A DNA stretch of 64,000 nucleotides from Litoribacillus peritrichatus (GTDB lineage Bacteria > Pseudomonadota > Gammaproteobacteria > Pseudomonadales > Litoribrevibacteraceae): assembly GCF_039537985.1 (NCBI RefSeq), contig NZ_BAABBN010000007.1, forward strand, positions 930,001 to 994,000, written 5' to 3'. The notes beneath the pieces were generated by a model. It had not been told where the DNA came from and made no database searches. It saw nothing but the letters and a program-made list of their open reading frames with translations. Position numbers and translations under genes: made by a program. This document shows positions 27,197 through 35,830 of the stretch, in pieces (within the stretch, counting starts at the first letter, position 1; each line of letters begins with the position of its first letter).

Positions 27197-28066
27197 TTAT
27201 TGAATTTCAGCCAGTTCGTCAATGGCTGCCTGCTGGTCAAGTTGTTCCATGGCATCGTAAATCTGGCAGCTGGCGGCTTTGTCATACAGTTGCTGGGCTT
27301 CTTTTAACTTTGATGGGCCGAACATCATGATCAGACCGTCTGCGTATTGGGTGTAGCCAATAGGAAAGCTGGGGGCAATTCGAATGGCAGAACGAAAGTG
27401 TTTTAAGCCTGCATCCTTGTTGGCACCGTAGGACAGGCTGGCGACAAGTTTACCTACCTGGTCGATGATCTCTGCGTGATACGTTCCAAATGCAATTTGA
27501 GCTTCTGCGTGCCGGGGGGCTAATTCAAGTGTTTTTTCGAGGCTCTTTCGTACTTCTTTACCGTAGCCCTCGGCCAGCGCTTTCGTGATGGATATGCCCT
27601 GACTGTATCTGCCTAACGCGTAACTTCGGTTGTAGTGAGATTCCGGGTTAGTCGGCATGACTTCAATGGCGTGATCTGCCAATCGGGTGGCTTCCTGGAA
27701 AAGGTCTAGTTTTAATGACTCGTTGGACTCCAGGTGGGTTGCGTAAATAGCCATTGCCTTAGAGGCCAGATTCAAACCGAACAGGCCGGTGGCCAAGCCA
27801 ATCTCTGTGGCTTTTTGGTAATTCCCCAAATGAAAATGGAGCCAGCCAAGCTTTAGCTTCTCGGCAATTTCAGACAATGAGTTACTGCCCAGAGAAGCTG
27901 CTATGATTGGGTATTTGTGTGTGATTTCAGTGAGAGACGCAAAAGTTGGATAGACTTCGGCATTACCGATATGAAGGCGGTGCCAGTTGCTTTCAAGCTT
28001 TTCAAGAGTTAATGAAACCGGTGTGAGTTGATAAGGTGTCCAGGTGTATTGAAGTAACTGATTCAT
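27197..28066 (-). CDS. Tetratricopeptide-like repeat protein
   Basis: A 289-residue, all-helical protein without signal peptide. TPR-like units are visible from about residue 65 onward: KLKLGWLHFHLGNYQKATEIGL, EATRLADHAIEVMPTNPESHYNRSYALGRYSQ, KSLEKTLELAPRHAEAQIAFGTYHAE and HFRSAIRIAPSFPIGYTQYADGL, each with the usual small-residue and Pro pattern. TPR folds mediate protein-protein contacts; the partner is not evident. It is divergent from the phasin gene across a 259-bp gap and precedes the alpha/beta hydrolase on the same strand, after a 228-bp gap containing a tandem repeat. Confidence 0.7.
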   Translation of the reverse strand: MNQLLQYTWTPYQLTPVSLTLEKLESNWHRLHIGNAEVYPTFASLTEITHKYPIIAASLGSNSLSEIAEKLKLGWLHFHLGNYQKATEIGLATGLFGLNLASKAMAIYATHLESNESLKLDLFQEATRLADHAIEVMPTNPESHYNRSYALGRYSQGISITKALAEGYGKEVRKSLEKTLELAPRHAEAQIAFGTYHAEIIDQVGKLVASLSYGANKDAGLKHFRSAIRIAPSFPIGYTQYADGLIMMFGPSKLKEAQQLYDKAASCQIYDAMEQLDQQAAIDELAEIQ

Positions 28067-28168
28067 GATGGCTATTACGCGAGTACTGTTTATTGGAATT
28101 ATTATTTAGTTTTTATCTGCATTCGCTAGGATAGACACTTATAACGGGCATGTGAATAACAATGAACA

Positions 28169-28194
28169 GAATGCATCCATTAGTATGCATATTC
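28169..28194. promoter_or_regulatory. Possible operator between the TPR and phasin genes
   Basis: Two ATGCAT palindromes 14 bp apart (28171-28176 and 28185-28190) are embedded in a larger imperfect inverted repeat GAATGCAT...ATGCATATTC. The position in a divergent promoter region suggests a binding site, perhaps for a PHA-type regulator; no protein is identified. Confidence 0.35.
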
Positions 28195-28331
28195 TAATCG
28201 TCATTGATAGTTTAAATGTTGGACTGGCGGTACTCGTTTCAACGGATTGTTAAAAGAGATTAATTGTTTCGGGTTCTGCGTTTGAGCTGCTTGATTGGCA
28301 GTAAGTATTGAATCGAAAAGGGTTTATGACT

Positions 28332-28934
28332 ATGGGTAAGCTTAAAGACGCTGCTGAAGCAACGGATAACCGCATGAAAGCACTTTCTGAAACGAAAATT
28401 GCTCAGGATATTAAGAAGTACACGAATCAAATATGGCTGGCGGGTTTAGGCGCTTTCAGTAAAGCCGACGGCGAAGGCAACAAGTACTTTGATGCTTTGG
28501 TAACAGCCGGAAAAGACATTGAAGAGCGTGGTCGCGAAGGCGTTTTACGTCAGGTAGAGTTTGCGAATAATCGTGTGGAAGATGTTAAAAATGACGTCAT
28601 CCAGAAAGCGGAAGATGTCCGTGATCGTGCCAACAGCACTTGGGATAAAGTAGAGCGTGTATTTGATGAGCGTGTACAAAGTGCTTTGACGCGACTTGGT
28701 ATTCCTTCCAAAGCGGACATGGATGCGCTGAAAACAGAAATTGCAGCACTGAAGAAAAATGTTGATACCTTGAAGAAAGCAAAGGCGCCAGCCAAAGCTG
28801 CTACCACTGCTGCCAAGAAAGCGCCAGCCAAAAAAACAACGACGGAAGCCGCTAAAAAAACCACAGCGACCACCACTCGTAAGCGAACAACTGCATCTAA
28901 GACTACAAAAACTGCGGCAACTAAAGCAGAATAG
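28332..28934 (+). CDS. Phasin family protein with histone-like basic tail (PhaF type)
   Basis: PHA granule-associated protein. The start is ambiguous: ATG 28332 (MGKLKDAAEATDNRM) has AAGGG 9 nt upstream; ATG 28326 and TTG 28308 are alternatives. The N-terminal part (to about residue 125) is an amphipathic coiled region with the phasin motif IWLAGLGAFSKADGEG and the short leucine-heptad stretch LKTEIAALKKNVDTLKKAK. The last 60 or so residues are a low-complexity Ala/Lys/Thr tail with AAKKAPAKKTTTEAAKKTT-like repeats, as in PhaF, which binds DNA nonspecifically and helps granule segregation. The patatin-like gene follows 42 nt later. Confidence 0.88.
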   Translation: MGKLKDAAEATDNRMKALSETKIAQDIKKYTNQIWLAGLGAFSKADGEGNKYFDALVTAGKDIEERGREGVLRQVEFANNRVEDVKNDVIQKAEDVRDRANSTWDKVERVFDERVQSALTRLGIPSKADMDALKTEIAALKKNVDTLKKAKAPAKAATTAAKKAPAKKTTTEAAKKTTATTTRKRTTASKTTKTAATKAE

Positions 28935-28976
28935 GATTAATTAAAATTCTAATAATGCAGTAAAGAGAGATAATGT

Positions 28977-30182
28977 GTGGCTAAACTTCCCCCTTCTGAT
29001 CAAAGAAAATTTAAAATTGGTTTGGCTTTGGGAGGGGGTGGCCCACTCAGTGGTATCTATGAAATCGGTGCGCTCAGAGCGCTTGATGAGTGCTTAGACG
29101 GAATCAATTTTAATGATATTGATGTCTATGTGGGCGTAAGCAGTGGTGCACTGATTGCCGCGAACTTAGCGAACCAGATTACTACGGCTCAGATGTGCCG
29201 TATTTTTATTATTAATGAGCCTCACGGCCATCCTTTCCATCCTCATGTGTTTTTTCAGCCCGCTTTCAAGGAATACGCTCGCAGTATCATGAAGGTGCCA
29301 GGCATTTTCAGTCGCAAGCTATCACATATTTTATCTCGCCCTGGAGATCAATCGTTTCTTGAGTCACTCATTGATTTGGTCGATGCGTTGCCTGATGGTT
29401 TGTTTACCAATGAGGTTCTACATCAGTATTTAAGTGTGCTGTATGATGGGCACGGTCGAACGGATGATTTCAGGGAATTAAGAAGAAAGCTGTTTTTGGT
29501 CGCTGCGGATTTGGACTCAGGTGAGGCGATTCGTTTTGGGGATGAGAAATACGATCATATTCCGATTTCGAAAGCCGTTCAGGCGAGTGTTGCTTGTCCC
29601 GGTTTTTATACTCCCGTAGAAATTGAAGGTCGGTATTATGCGGATGGTACATTGTTGAAAGCCATGCATGCATCCGTTGCTTTGGATGAGGGTGCTGATT
29701 TGGTGATTGGGGTGAATCCTCTGGTTCCGATTGATACGGATGCTGCGGCAGAATGCGGAACCATGGAGTCCGACTCCCTTCGAGAAGGGGGCCTGGCAGC
29801 GGTGCTTGGTCAGACGTTGCGGACGTTTATTCATTCTCGTGTTGAATTGGGTATGTCTGCATACGAGGAACAATACCCGAAATCGGATATTGTGCTTGTT
29901 CAGCCGCGACGTGATGATGCCACTATGTTGCTTTCAAGTGTCTTTAGTTTTAAAGGTCGTCAGGAAGTTTGTGAGCACGCTTATCAAATGACCCGACAAG
30001 ACTTGCTTGAACGATACGACGACTTAGCTCCTATTTTTGAACGCTACGGTATTCGACTTAATAAATCGGTGTTGGAAGACCAAAACCGCAGTTTCCAGGA
30101 TCGGCTGTATGGCACGTTTGGTTATACGTCTTCTGAGCAGCAGGGGATCTTTCGCCAGTTTTATAATTGGATTGCCGGTTAG
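28977..30182 (+). CDS. Patatin-like phospholipase/lipase
   Basis: Cytosolic acyl hydrolase of 401 residues. The start is GTG 28977; the ATG just upstream meets a stop at once in its frame. Patatin catalytic elements are complete: oxyanion loop LGGGGPLSGIYEIGALRAL (from 18), nucleophile Ser55 in GVSSG, and the dyad Asp223 in YADGTL. There is no signal peptide or beta-barrel, so it is not the type V secreted form. It follows the phasin gene by 42 nt and is probably co-transcribed, which suggests activity on membrane lipid or storage granule material (inference). Confidence 0.88.
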   Translation: MAKLPPSDQRKFKIGLALGGGGPLSGIYEIGALRALDECLDGINFNDIDVYVGVSSGALIAANLANQITTAQMCRIFIINEPHGHPFHPHVFFQPAFKEYARSIMKVPGIFSRKLSHILSRPGDQSFLESLIDLVDALPDGLFTNEVLHQYLSVLYDGHGRTDDFRELRRKLFLVAADLDSGEAIRFGDEKYDHIPISKAVQASVACPGFYTPVEIEGRYYADGTLLKAMHASVALDEGADLVIGVNPLVPIDTDAAAECGTMESDSLREGGLAAVLGQTLRTFIHSRVELGMSAYEEQYPKSDIVLVQPRRDDATMLLSSVFSFKGRQEVCEHAYQMTRQDLLERYDDLAPIFERYGIRLNKSVLEDQNRSFQDRLYGTFGYTSSEQQGIFRQFYNWIAG

Positions 30183-30198
30183 CCTTCAAGGCGAAGGC
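30182..30198. other. Small hairpin between convergent genes
   Basis: GCCTTC-AAGGC-GAAGGC lies in the 19-bp gap between the patatin-like gene and the DUF971 gene and overlaps the last base of the first stop codon. There is no T-run, so terminator function is uncertain. Confidence 0.3.
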
Positions 30199-30201
30199 AA
30201 T

Positions 30202-30573
30202 TCACTTAGCCTTAAAAATGAGATTAGATTGCCGCTTTTGTCCGCTCTTCTTTAGGGCTTGCAGATACTCATTCCAGTATTTATCGTGATTTTCACATAG
30301 GTCTTTGAGATATTCCCAGGTATAAATCCCAGAGTCGTGTTCATCATCAAAGGTGAATTTCAGCGCATAATTGCCAATGGGTTCTATTAAAAGAATGCCG
30401 ACGTCTTGTTTCTCAACCTGAAGAATTGCGCCCTGATGACCGTGGCCACGAACTTCAGCGGAAGGTGAGTGTACCCTTAAGAACTCAGCAGAGAGTGCAT
30501 ATTCTTGTTCCGGGTAGGTTAAGAGTAAAGATTTTGCGTTTTTTCTGTAATGGATTTTTACGGGCTTGAGCAT
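30202..30573 (-). CDS. DUF971 domain protein (gamma-butyrobetaine hydroxylase-like N-terminal domain)
   Basis: A 123-residue cytosolic protein containing the GBBH-like_N fold, recognised by LSAEFLRVHSPSAEVRGHG, LLIEPIGNYALKFTFDDEHDSGIYTWEYLKDLC. Related domains bind zinc or iron-sulfur assembly partners in other proteins; the stand-alone form has no settled function. Its place directly after hslVU is conserved in pseudomonads. It starts 54 nt after hslU, with a stem-loop in between. Confidence 0.9.
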   Translation of the reverse strand: MLKPVKIHYRKNAKSLLLTYPEQEYALSAEFLRVHSPSAEVRGHGHQGAILQVEKQDVGILLIEPIGNYALKFTFDDEHDSGIYTWEYLKDLCENHDKYWNEYLQALKKSGQKRQSNLIFKAK

Positions 30574-30592
30574 GGAATAAGAACCTGATTTT

Positions 30593-30611
30593 GCGCCACA
30601 TGCTGTGGCGC
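30593..30611 (-). other. Intercistronic stem-loop between hslU and DUF971
   Basis: GCGCCACA and TGTGGCGC form an 8-bp stem with a 3-base loop. No T-run follows in the direction of transcription, so it more likely stabilises the upstream hslVU mRNA than terminates it. Confidence 0.4.
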
Positions 30612-30627
30612 GATAGTAAGCAAATCT

Positions 30628-31977
30628 TTAAAGGATGTAGCGGCTCAGGTCTTCATCTTGGGCAAGTTCACCCAGAGATTCATTCACGTAAGCGGCATCA
30701 ATCTGAAGTGGTTTACCTTCCTGTTTGGCGCTGAGTTCCGTGGCTTCAAATGAAATTTCTTCCAGCAGGCGCTCCATCACGGTGTGAAGACGTCTTGCAC
30801 CGATGTTTTCCGTTTTTTCATTAACCTGCCATGCCACTTCTGCAAGGCGGTGAATGCCATCTTCCGTAAATTCAATTTTGAGACCTTCGGTATTTAAAAG
30901 TTCTCGGTATTGAGTTGTGATTGACGCGTCTGGTTCCACTAAAATGCGTTCGAAGTCATTCGTTGATAAGGCTTCCAGCTCTACTCGGATGGGCAGGCGG
31001 CCTTGCAACTCTGGGATCAGGTCTGAAGGTTTGGCTAAATGGAAGGCGCCTGACGCGATAAACAGAATGTGGTCTGTTTTGATCATGCCGTGTTTGGTAT
31101 TAACTGTGCTGCCTTCGATGAGCGGCAGTAGATCCCGCTGAACGCCTTCGCGAGACACATCTGCGTTGGAGCCTTCAGAGCGTTTAGCAATTTTGTCTAT
31201 TTCATCAAGGAAGACGATGCCATTTTGCTCAACGGCCTCGATGGCTTCCAGCTTAAGTTCTTCTTCGTTGATGAGTTTGCTTGCTTCTTCATCGACCAGC
31301 ACTTTGTAAGCGTCTTTCACTTTTAATTTACGACGTTTTTTCTTATCGCCGGATAAGTTTGAAAACATGCTTTGCAGCTGGTTGGTCATTTCCTCCATGC
31401 CCGGAGGTGCCATGATTTCGACACCGACCGATGTTTGGCTGACTTCGAGCTCAATTTCTTTGTCGTCGAGCTGGCCTTCACGAAGTTTTTTGCGAAATAC
31501 CTGACGGGCTTTGGAGTTTTCATCGGCAGGTGGGGTTTCTTCTTCAAAGCCGGATGAACGGGCTGGTGGAAGTAATGCGTCTAGTATTCGATCTTCGGCT
31601 GCGTCTTCCGCTCGATGGCGCAGTTTTTCCATCGCTTGTTCGCGGTGCATTTTAATCGATGTGTCAGCAAGGTCGCGGACGATGGATTCGACGTCACGCC
31701 CGACGTAACCCACCTCAGTAAATTTGGTGGCTTCTATTTTAATGAAAGGGGCATTAGCAAGCTTTGCCAGTCTGCGGGCAATTTCTGTTTTACCTACACC
31801 GGTAGGGCCGATCATTAAGATATTTTTTGGGGTGACTTCATTTCTTAGGTCTTCATCCAGCTGCATTCTGCGCCAGCGGTTTCGAAGGGCAATCGCAACA
31901 GCGCGTTTTGCACCGGCCTGACCAATAATATGTTTATCAAGTTCGTGAACGATTTCACGGGGAGTCATGTTAGACAT
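30628..31977 (-). CDS. hslU: ATP-dependent protease ATPase subunit HslU
   Basis: AAA+ unfoldase that feeds substrates to HslV. The 449-residue sequence has MTPREIVHELDKHIIGQ at the start, Walker A GPTGVGKTE (57-65), a divergent acidic intermediate (I) domain about 110-240, Walker B GIVFLDEIDKIA, sensor-2 region (GARRLHTVMERLLEEISFEA) and the C-terminal EDLSRYIL tail that inserts into HslV. Length is normal (about 440-450). It starts 44 nt after hslV and shares its heat-shock promoter. Confidence 0.98.
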   Translation of the reverse strand: MSNMTPREIVHELDKHIIGQAGAKRAVAIALRNRWRRMQLDEDLRNEVTPKNILMIGPTGVGKTEIARRLAKLANAPFIKIEATKFTEVGYVGRDVESIVRDLADTSIKMHREQAMEKLRHRAEDAAEDRILDALLPPARSSGFEEETPPADENSKARQVFRKKLREGQLDDKEIELEVSQTSVGVEIMAPPGMEEMTNQLQSMFSNLSGDKKKRRKLKVKDAYKVLVDEEASKLINEEELKLEAIEAVEQNGIVFLDEIDKIAKRSEGSNADVSREGVQRDLLPLIEGSTVNTKHGMIKTDHILFIASGAFHLAKPSDLIPELQGRLPIRVELEALSTNDFERILVEPDASITTQYRELLNTEGLKIEFTEDGIHRLAEVAWQVNEKTENIGARRLHTVMERLLEEISFEATELSAKQEGKPLQIDAAYVNESLGELAQDEDLSRYIL

Positions 31978-32021
31978 TATTTATTCCTGAAATGGTTTCC
32001 TGAAACGTTATTTCCGGAAGG

Positions 32022-32546
32022 TTAATATTCTAAAGTTTCAATTGTTTGGTTCTGGTTGGTGAAGACGCATATGTCGCCCGCGATTTTCAACCCTTTTTTG
32101 ACGATCTCTTCAGCGGAAAGGTCAGTGTTTTCAAGAAGGGCTGTGGCTGCGGACTGTGCAAACGCGCCACCAGAACCAATGGCAATTAAGTCCATTTCCG
32201 GTTCAATGACGTCGCCAGTCCCTGTAATTAACAGTGAAGAAGTATGATCTGCTACCGCAAGAAGTGCTTCGAGCTTTCTTAGGGCTCTGTCGGTGCGCCA
32301 GTCTTTGGCCATGTCCACCGCAGCTTTCACTAAGTGACCTTGATGCATCTCCAGTTTACTTTCAAACCGCTCGAAAAGCGTGAATGCATCGGCTGTACCG
32401 CCAGCGAAACCGGCAATTACTTTGTTGTGGTAAAGTCTGCGTACTTTTCGGGCGTTGCCTTTCATAACGGTATTTCCAAGAGAGACTTGTCCGTCACCGC
32501 CCATTACGACCGTGTTGCCCCTTCTAACTGACAGAATAGTGGTCAC
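32022..32546 (-). CDS. hslV: ATP-dependent protease peptidase subunit HslV
   Basis: Threonine peptidase of the HslVU proteasome-like complex. After Met removal the protein starts with Thr (TTILSVRRG), the catalytic nucleophile; GDGQVSLGNTVMKGNARKVRRLY and ITGTGDVIEPE are further family motifs. Length 174 is normal. It is first in the hslV-hslU-DUF971 unit, and a sigma32-type promoter lies 35-62 nt upstream of the ATG. Confidence 0.98.
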   Translation of the reverse strand: MTTILSVRRGNTVVMGGDGQVSLGNTVMKGNARKVRRLYHNKVIAGFAGGTADAFTLFERFESKLEMHQGHLVKAAVDMAKDWRTDRALRKLEALLAVADHTSSLLITGTGDVIEPEMDLIAIGSGGAFAQSAATALLENTDLSAEEIVKKGLKIAGDICVFTNQNQTIETLEY

Positions 32547-32580
32547 TTTCAGATCCTTTTTTTCGATGTATTGCTTTGTT

Positions 32581-32608
32581 ATTTTGGGATGCTCAAAGAG
32601 ATTTCAAG
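32581..32608 (-). promoter_or_regulatory. Sigma32 heat-shock promoter of hslVU
   Basis: On the minus strand CTTGAAA, a 13-bp spacer and CCCAAAAT match the sigma32 consensus (CTTGAAA-N13-15-CCCCATnT). The predicted start lies near 32574, a leader of about 28 nt. Confidence 0.85.
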
Positions 32609-32650
32609 TGTCTGTTTGCAGAAAGTTTGATTTTGTTATTAAGACGAAAG

Positions 32651-32671
32651 GGCTTGCCGGAAAGGCAAGCC
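32651..32671 (-). terminator. Probable terminator of the ftsN-like gene
   Basis: GGCTTGCC / GGCAAGCC with a 5-base loop lies 14 nt after the ftsN-like stop. In the direction of that gene it is followed by CTTTCGTCTT, a weak T-rich tail, upstream of the hslV promoter. Confidence 0.6.
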
Positions 32672-32684
32672 GTAGCTCGGGAGG

Positions 32685-33320
32685 CTAATTTTTGATTTCA
32701 GTTTTTCTTACCAATCCTTGAATATTAAGAGAAGCCAGCTTGTCTCGGGCTTTTTCTAACTTAGAACGATTAGTGAACGGGCCTACATTCACTCGATGCC
32801 ATGTACCATTGGCTGTTGTGATGGTGTCCGTTGTGGTGTTGGTAAGGTTACTTAGAATCAGTTGAGAACGCATTTGCTCTGCATCATCTTTGTTTCGGAA
32901 TGAGCCTGCTTGTACGGTATAAGAGTATTTCTTAATGGGCTTGCCCGGGTCTGCTGTGGTGTCTACTTCCACTTTATTGTTTTTAAGAATCTCATAGAAC
33001 TCAAATCGTGGTGTTTCTTCTTTTAATTCCTGAACCGGCTCGATGATTTTTTCAGAAGTCGCAGTAATGGTTTCATTTGCCTTGGTGAGTGCTTCTGAAA
33101 CGGATGGGCTGGATTTAAGGTACTGGTAACCTTGTTGGCCGCCGTAGGCAATGGATATACCGACTATGATCCAGACTATTGCAGGTATCTTTTTCTTGGG
33201 TTTTGCTGCTTCAGGTTTGGTCGCTGCTTTAGAAGATTTAGCGGCGGGCTTTGCAGATCTGTTTTTGGTTGGTCTACTTTTGGTGGTTTTCTTTTGTGAT
33301 GCAAAATCGTGGGCTGCCAT
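32685..33320 (-). CDS. SPOR-domain cell division protein (FtsN-like)
   Basis: Single-pass inner-membrane protein of 211 residues. A Lys/Ala/Pro-rich cytosolic N-terminus (about 1-44) precedes one transmembrane helix (IPAIVWIIVGISIAYGG, 45-61), a helical periplasmic stalk and a C-terminal SPOR domain (about 131-209: YSYTVQAGSFRNKDDAEQMR, WHRVNVGPFTNRSKLEKAR) that binds denuded septal peptidoglycan. Together with its place between priA and hslV, where Pseudomonas has ftsN, this supports an FtsN role. argS, present between priA and ftsN in Pseudomonas, is missing. Confidence 0.85.
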   Translation of the reverse strand: MAAHDFASQKKTTKSRPTKNRSAKPAAKSSKAATKPEAAKPKKKIPAIVWIIVGISIAYGGQQGYQYLKSSPSVSEALTKANETITATSEKIIEPVQELKEETPRFEFYEILKNNKVEVDTTADPGKPIKKYSYTVQAGSFRNKDDAEQMRSQLILSNLTNTTTDTITTANGTWHRVNVGPFTNRSKLEKARDKLASLNIQGLVRKTEIKN

Positions 33321-33393
33321 AACTTATCAACTTATTGAGATCAACGTATTCAGAAAAATTCGAGTAATGGCTACGTGCTCATGAACTCTCGGG

Positions 33394-35661
33394 TTAGATG
33401 GTATCGATCGGGTCAACGTCTATGACCCATTTTAGTTTTTTACTTCGCCTGCTTTTTAGTAACTCACTTCGAGCAAAGTGAAGGCTGTGGTGAAGGGTGT
33501 TTCTGCAGGGCGAAGATAACACAATCAGATATCGATACCAATTGGATTTTCTCTCTATTGTGGCAGGCATAGCAGAGGAAATATGAAGCTGACTTTGCTT
33601 GGGTAGGGTGTGGCTGTAGTTTGTGAGTATTTGTTGTAAATTTGTCAGTCGTGATGCTGCCGTGGCATCACCCAAACTGTTCATTCGGATGGTTGCCTGG
33701 TGTGAAAAAGGTGGCAATTGTTGTTCTTGTCTGTGTTGAAGTTCCGTGAGTGCGAATCTTTTGTAGTCTTGTTGTTTGAGTACTTCAAAAATGGGGTGTT
33801 CTGGATAGTTGGTTTGTATCAATACCTGGCCTCTGGCTTTTCTGCCGCTACGGCCGGCTACTTGAATTAAGGTTTGGGTCAGCGTTTCCGTTCCTCGGAA
33901 ATCATGGCTGTGCAGGCCATTATCGCTGTTCAAAACAACGGTGAGCGTTAGGTTTGGGAAGTCGTGACCTTTTGCGACCATCTGAGTACCGACCAGGATA
34001 CAGGGTTGTTCAGTATTTAACTCTTCTCGGATTTTTTCCAGGCTTCCCTTGGTTTGTGTGCTGTCTCTGTCCATTCTGAGTATTTTAATGTTCGGGAACA
34101 GCTGGTTGAGTTCACTTTCAATGCGTTGGGAGCCAAAGCCCATGGCCTGTAAATACGGACTGTTGCAAACAGGGCATTGGGATGGAATGGGGTGTTTTGT
34201 TTCGCAGTGGTGACAGTCAAGAGAATTGGTGGATTTGTGAACCGTTAATGAGACATCGCAGTTTTGGCACTCTGCTACCCAATGACACTGATTACATTGA
34301 ATGGTAGGGGCGTAACCTCGGCGATTGATGAAAACTAAAACTTGTTGGTGAGCGCTAAGTGTTGTTTCTATGTGTGAAATTGCCTCATCACTGAATACCT
34401 GGCTGGGTGGTAGCTTGTTGGTATCAATCAAATGAAGTTCGGGCAGTTTTGCACCCGTTGCGCGCTTGGTTAACTTAATTCGAGTGTGTTTATGGGTATT
34501 TGCGTTGTGATAAGACTCCAGCGAAGGCGTTGCAGAACCCAGAACGATGGGTATTGATAAGTTCCTCGCCCTGACAAGGGCTAGATTTTTACTGTGATAG
34601 CGAATGCCTTCTTGTTGTTTGAATGAGTGGTCGTGCTCTTCATCTAAAATGATGCAACCCAGCTTAGGAAGATTACAGGCCAGCGCAGAGCGCGTTCCGA
34701 GAACCACCATGGGTGTTTCGTGTTTGGTCTGAAGCCAGCGGTAGGCTCTTTCTTTGTTTGCTATGTCGGAGTGCAGTACTACTACGGGTGCGTCCAGTCT
34801 TTCCTTTAAACGCTCTTGCAGTTGAGGCGTTAACCCGATTTCGGGTACCAGTAAGAGGATTTGTTTGTTTAAGGCCAGAAAATGACGGCACAGTTGCGTA
34901 TAGACTTCCGTTTTGCCGCTGCCTGTAATGCCTTCAAGTAAAAATGATTGGAAGCAGGAGTCGGATTGTAGAATATGAGTGACGGCGTTGGCTTGCTCGG
35001 CAGTCAGTTTGTGTTCAGGCTGATGAGGGTAAGGGGGCGCAGTGGGTTTTGGCGGAACTGCTTGCTTACAGATCAGGTTTTTTTTAATAAGTTGGTTCAG
35101 GGTTTGTTGGCTTATAGAGTGCTGGGTTAACTCTTCTTTGGTTAAAGCATTTTTTGTTTTGAATGTGTTAAAAGCTTCTTGTTGTTTGTGGGCATTGGTT
35201 GGAATGCTGTTTTCCGTTGCAACAGAATTCTGGGTGTTTAACAGGTACGTTTGATCGTATAAATCGGTCAGCGGCTTGTTTTGTTTCAAAAATGAGGGAA
35301 GAAACGTGAACAGCATTTCCCCAATTGGCTGAAGGTAATAGTGGCTGGCCCAGGATAAAAGCGCTAAGACGTCTTTTGATAATGTACTTTCTTCATCCAA
35401 TAGTTTAATGATGGACTTTATTTGAAAGTCTCTTTCAGGTTTGTTGTTATGAACCTCGCTGATGATTCCGACTTCTTGGCTTGGGCCGATGGAAACTAAT
35501 ACTCGTGTGCCGACTGTCGGTTTTTTTCGCGTTTGCGCTGCGTAAGTGAAGGTTTGAAATAAAGGCCGGTTTACTGCTACTTCGATGTAGTAAATGGTTG
35601 CTTGGTCGCTGCCGATGGTTTGGGTCTGAGTATTTTTCAATGGAATGTGAGCCAGCTTCAT
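33394..35661 (-). CDS. priA: Primosomal replication restart helicase PriA
   Basis: 3'-5' DNA helicase that restarts collapsed replication forks. The 755-residue protein has the N-terminal 3'-OH binding domain (VAVNRPLFQTFTYAA), Walker A GITGSGKT (244-251), DEEH box (ILDEEHDHSFKQQ), and the eight-Cys double zinc-binding region (CNQCHWVAECQNC and CHHCETKHP/CPVC) plus VAGRSGRKARGQVLIQT. The N-terminus is about 20 residues longer than E. coli PriA, so a later start is possible; no good ribosome site is seen at 35661. It is divergent from rpmE. Confidence 0.96.
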   Translation of the reverse strand: MKLAHIPLKNTQTQTIGSDQATIYYIEVAVNRPLFQTFTYAAQTRKKPTVGTRVLVSIGPSQEVGIISEVHNNKPERDFQIKSIIKLLDEESTLSKDVLALLSWASHYYLQPIGEMLFTFLPSFLKQNKPLTDLYDQTYLLNTQNSVATENSIPTNAHKQQEAFNTFKTKNALTKEELTQHSISQQTLNQLIKKNLICKQAVPPKPTAPPYPHQPEHKLTAEQANAVTHILQSDSCFQSFLLEGITGSGKTEVYTQLCRHFLALNKQILLLVPEIGLTPQLQERLKERLDAPVVVLHSDIANKERAYRWLQTKHETPMVVLGTRSALACNLPKLGCIILDEEHDHSFKQQEGIRYHSKNLALVRARNLSIPIVLGSATPSLESYHNANTHKHTRIKLTKRATGAKLPELHLIDTNKLPPSQVFSDEAISHIETTLSAHQQVLVFINRRGYAPTIQCNQCHWVAECQNCDVSLTVHKSTNSLDCHHCETKHPIPSQCPVCNSPYLQAMGFGSQRIESELNQLFPNIKILRMDRDSTQTKGSLEKIREELNTEQPCILVGTQMVAKGHDFPNLTLTVVLNSDNGLHSHDFRGTETLTQTLIQVAGRSGRKARGQVLIQTNYPEHPIFEVLKQQDYKRFALTELQHRQEQQLPPFSHQATIRMNSLGDATAASRLTNLQQILTNYSHTLPKQSQLHISSAMPATIERKSNWYRYLIVLSSPCRNTLHHSLHFARSELLKSRRSKKLKWVIDVDPIDTI

Positions 35662-35691
35662 GAATAGGGTTTAATTCTATTATAAATAGGT

Positions 35692-35719
35692 TTGCTCTTG
35701 GTGGAAGGTTTGGTATTAT
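35692..35719 (+). promoter_or_regulatory. Probable promoter of rpmE
   Basis: TTGCTC (35692-35697), a 16-bp spacer and TATTAT (35714-35719), about 110 nt upstream of the rpmE ATG in the priA-rpmE divergent region. Confidence 0.5.
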
Positions 35720-35830
35720 TTCGCCTCTCATTTTTTGCTGTCTCAGGTGAAGAGTGACTATTCCATTTTTTTAGTACGGTGCTTGGGCAATATGTGCTGC
35801 AGGTTGCGGTATTAATAGTTGAGGTCGATT

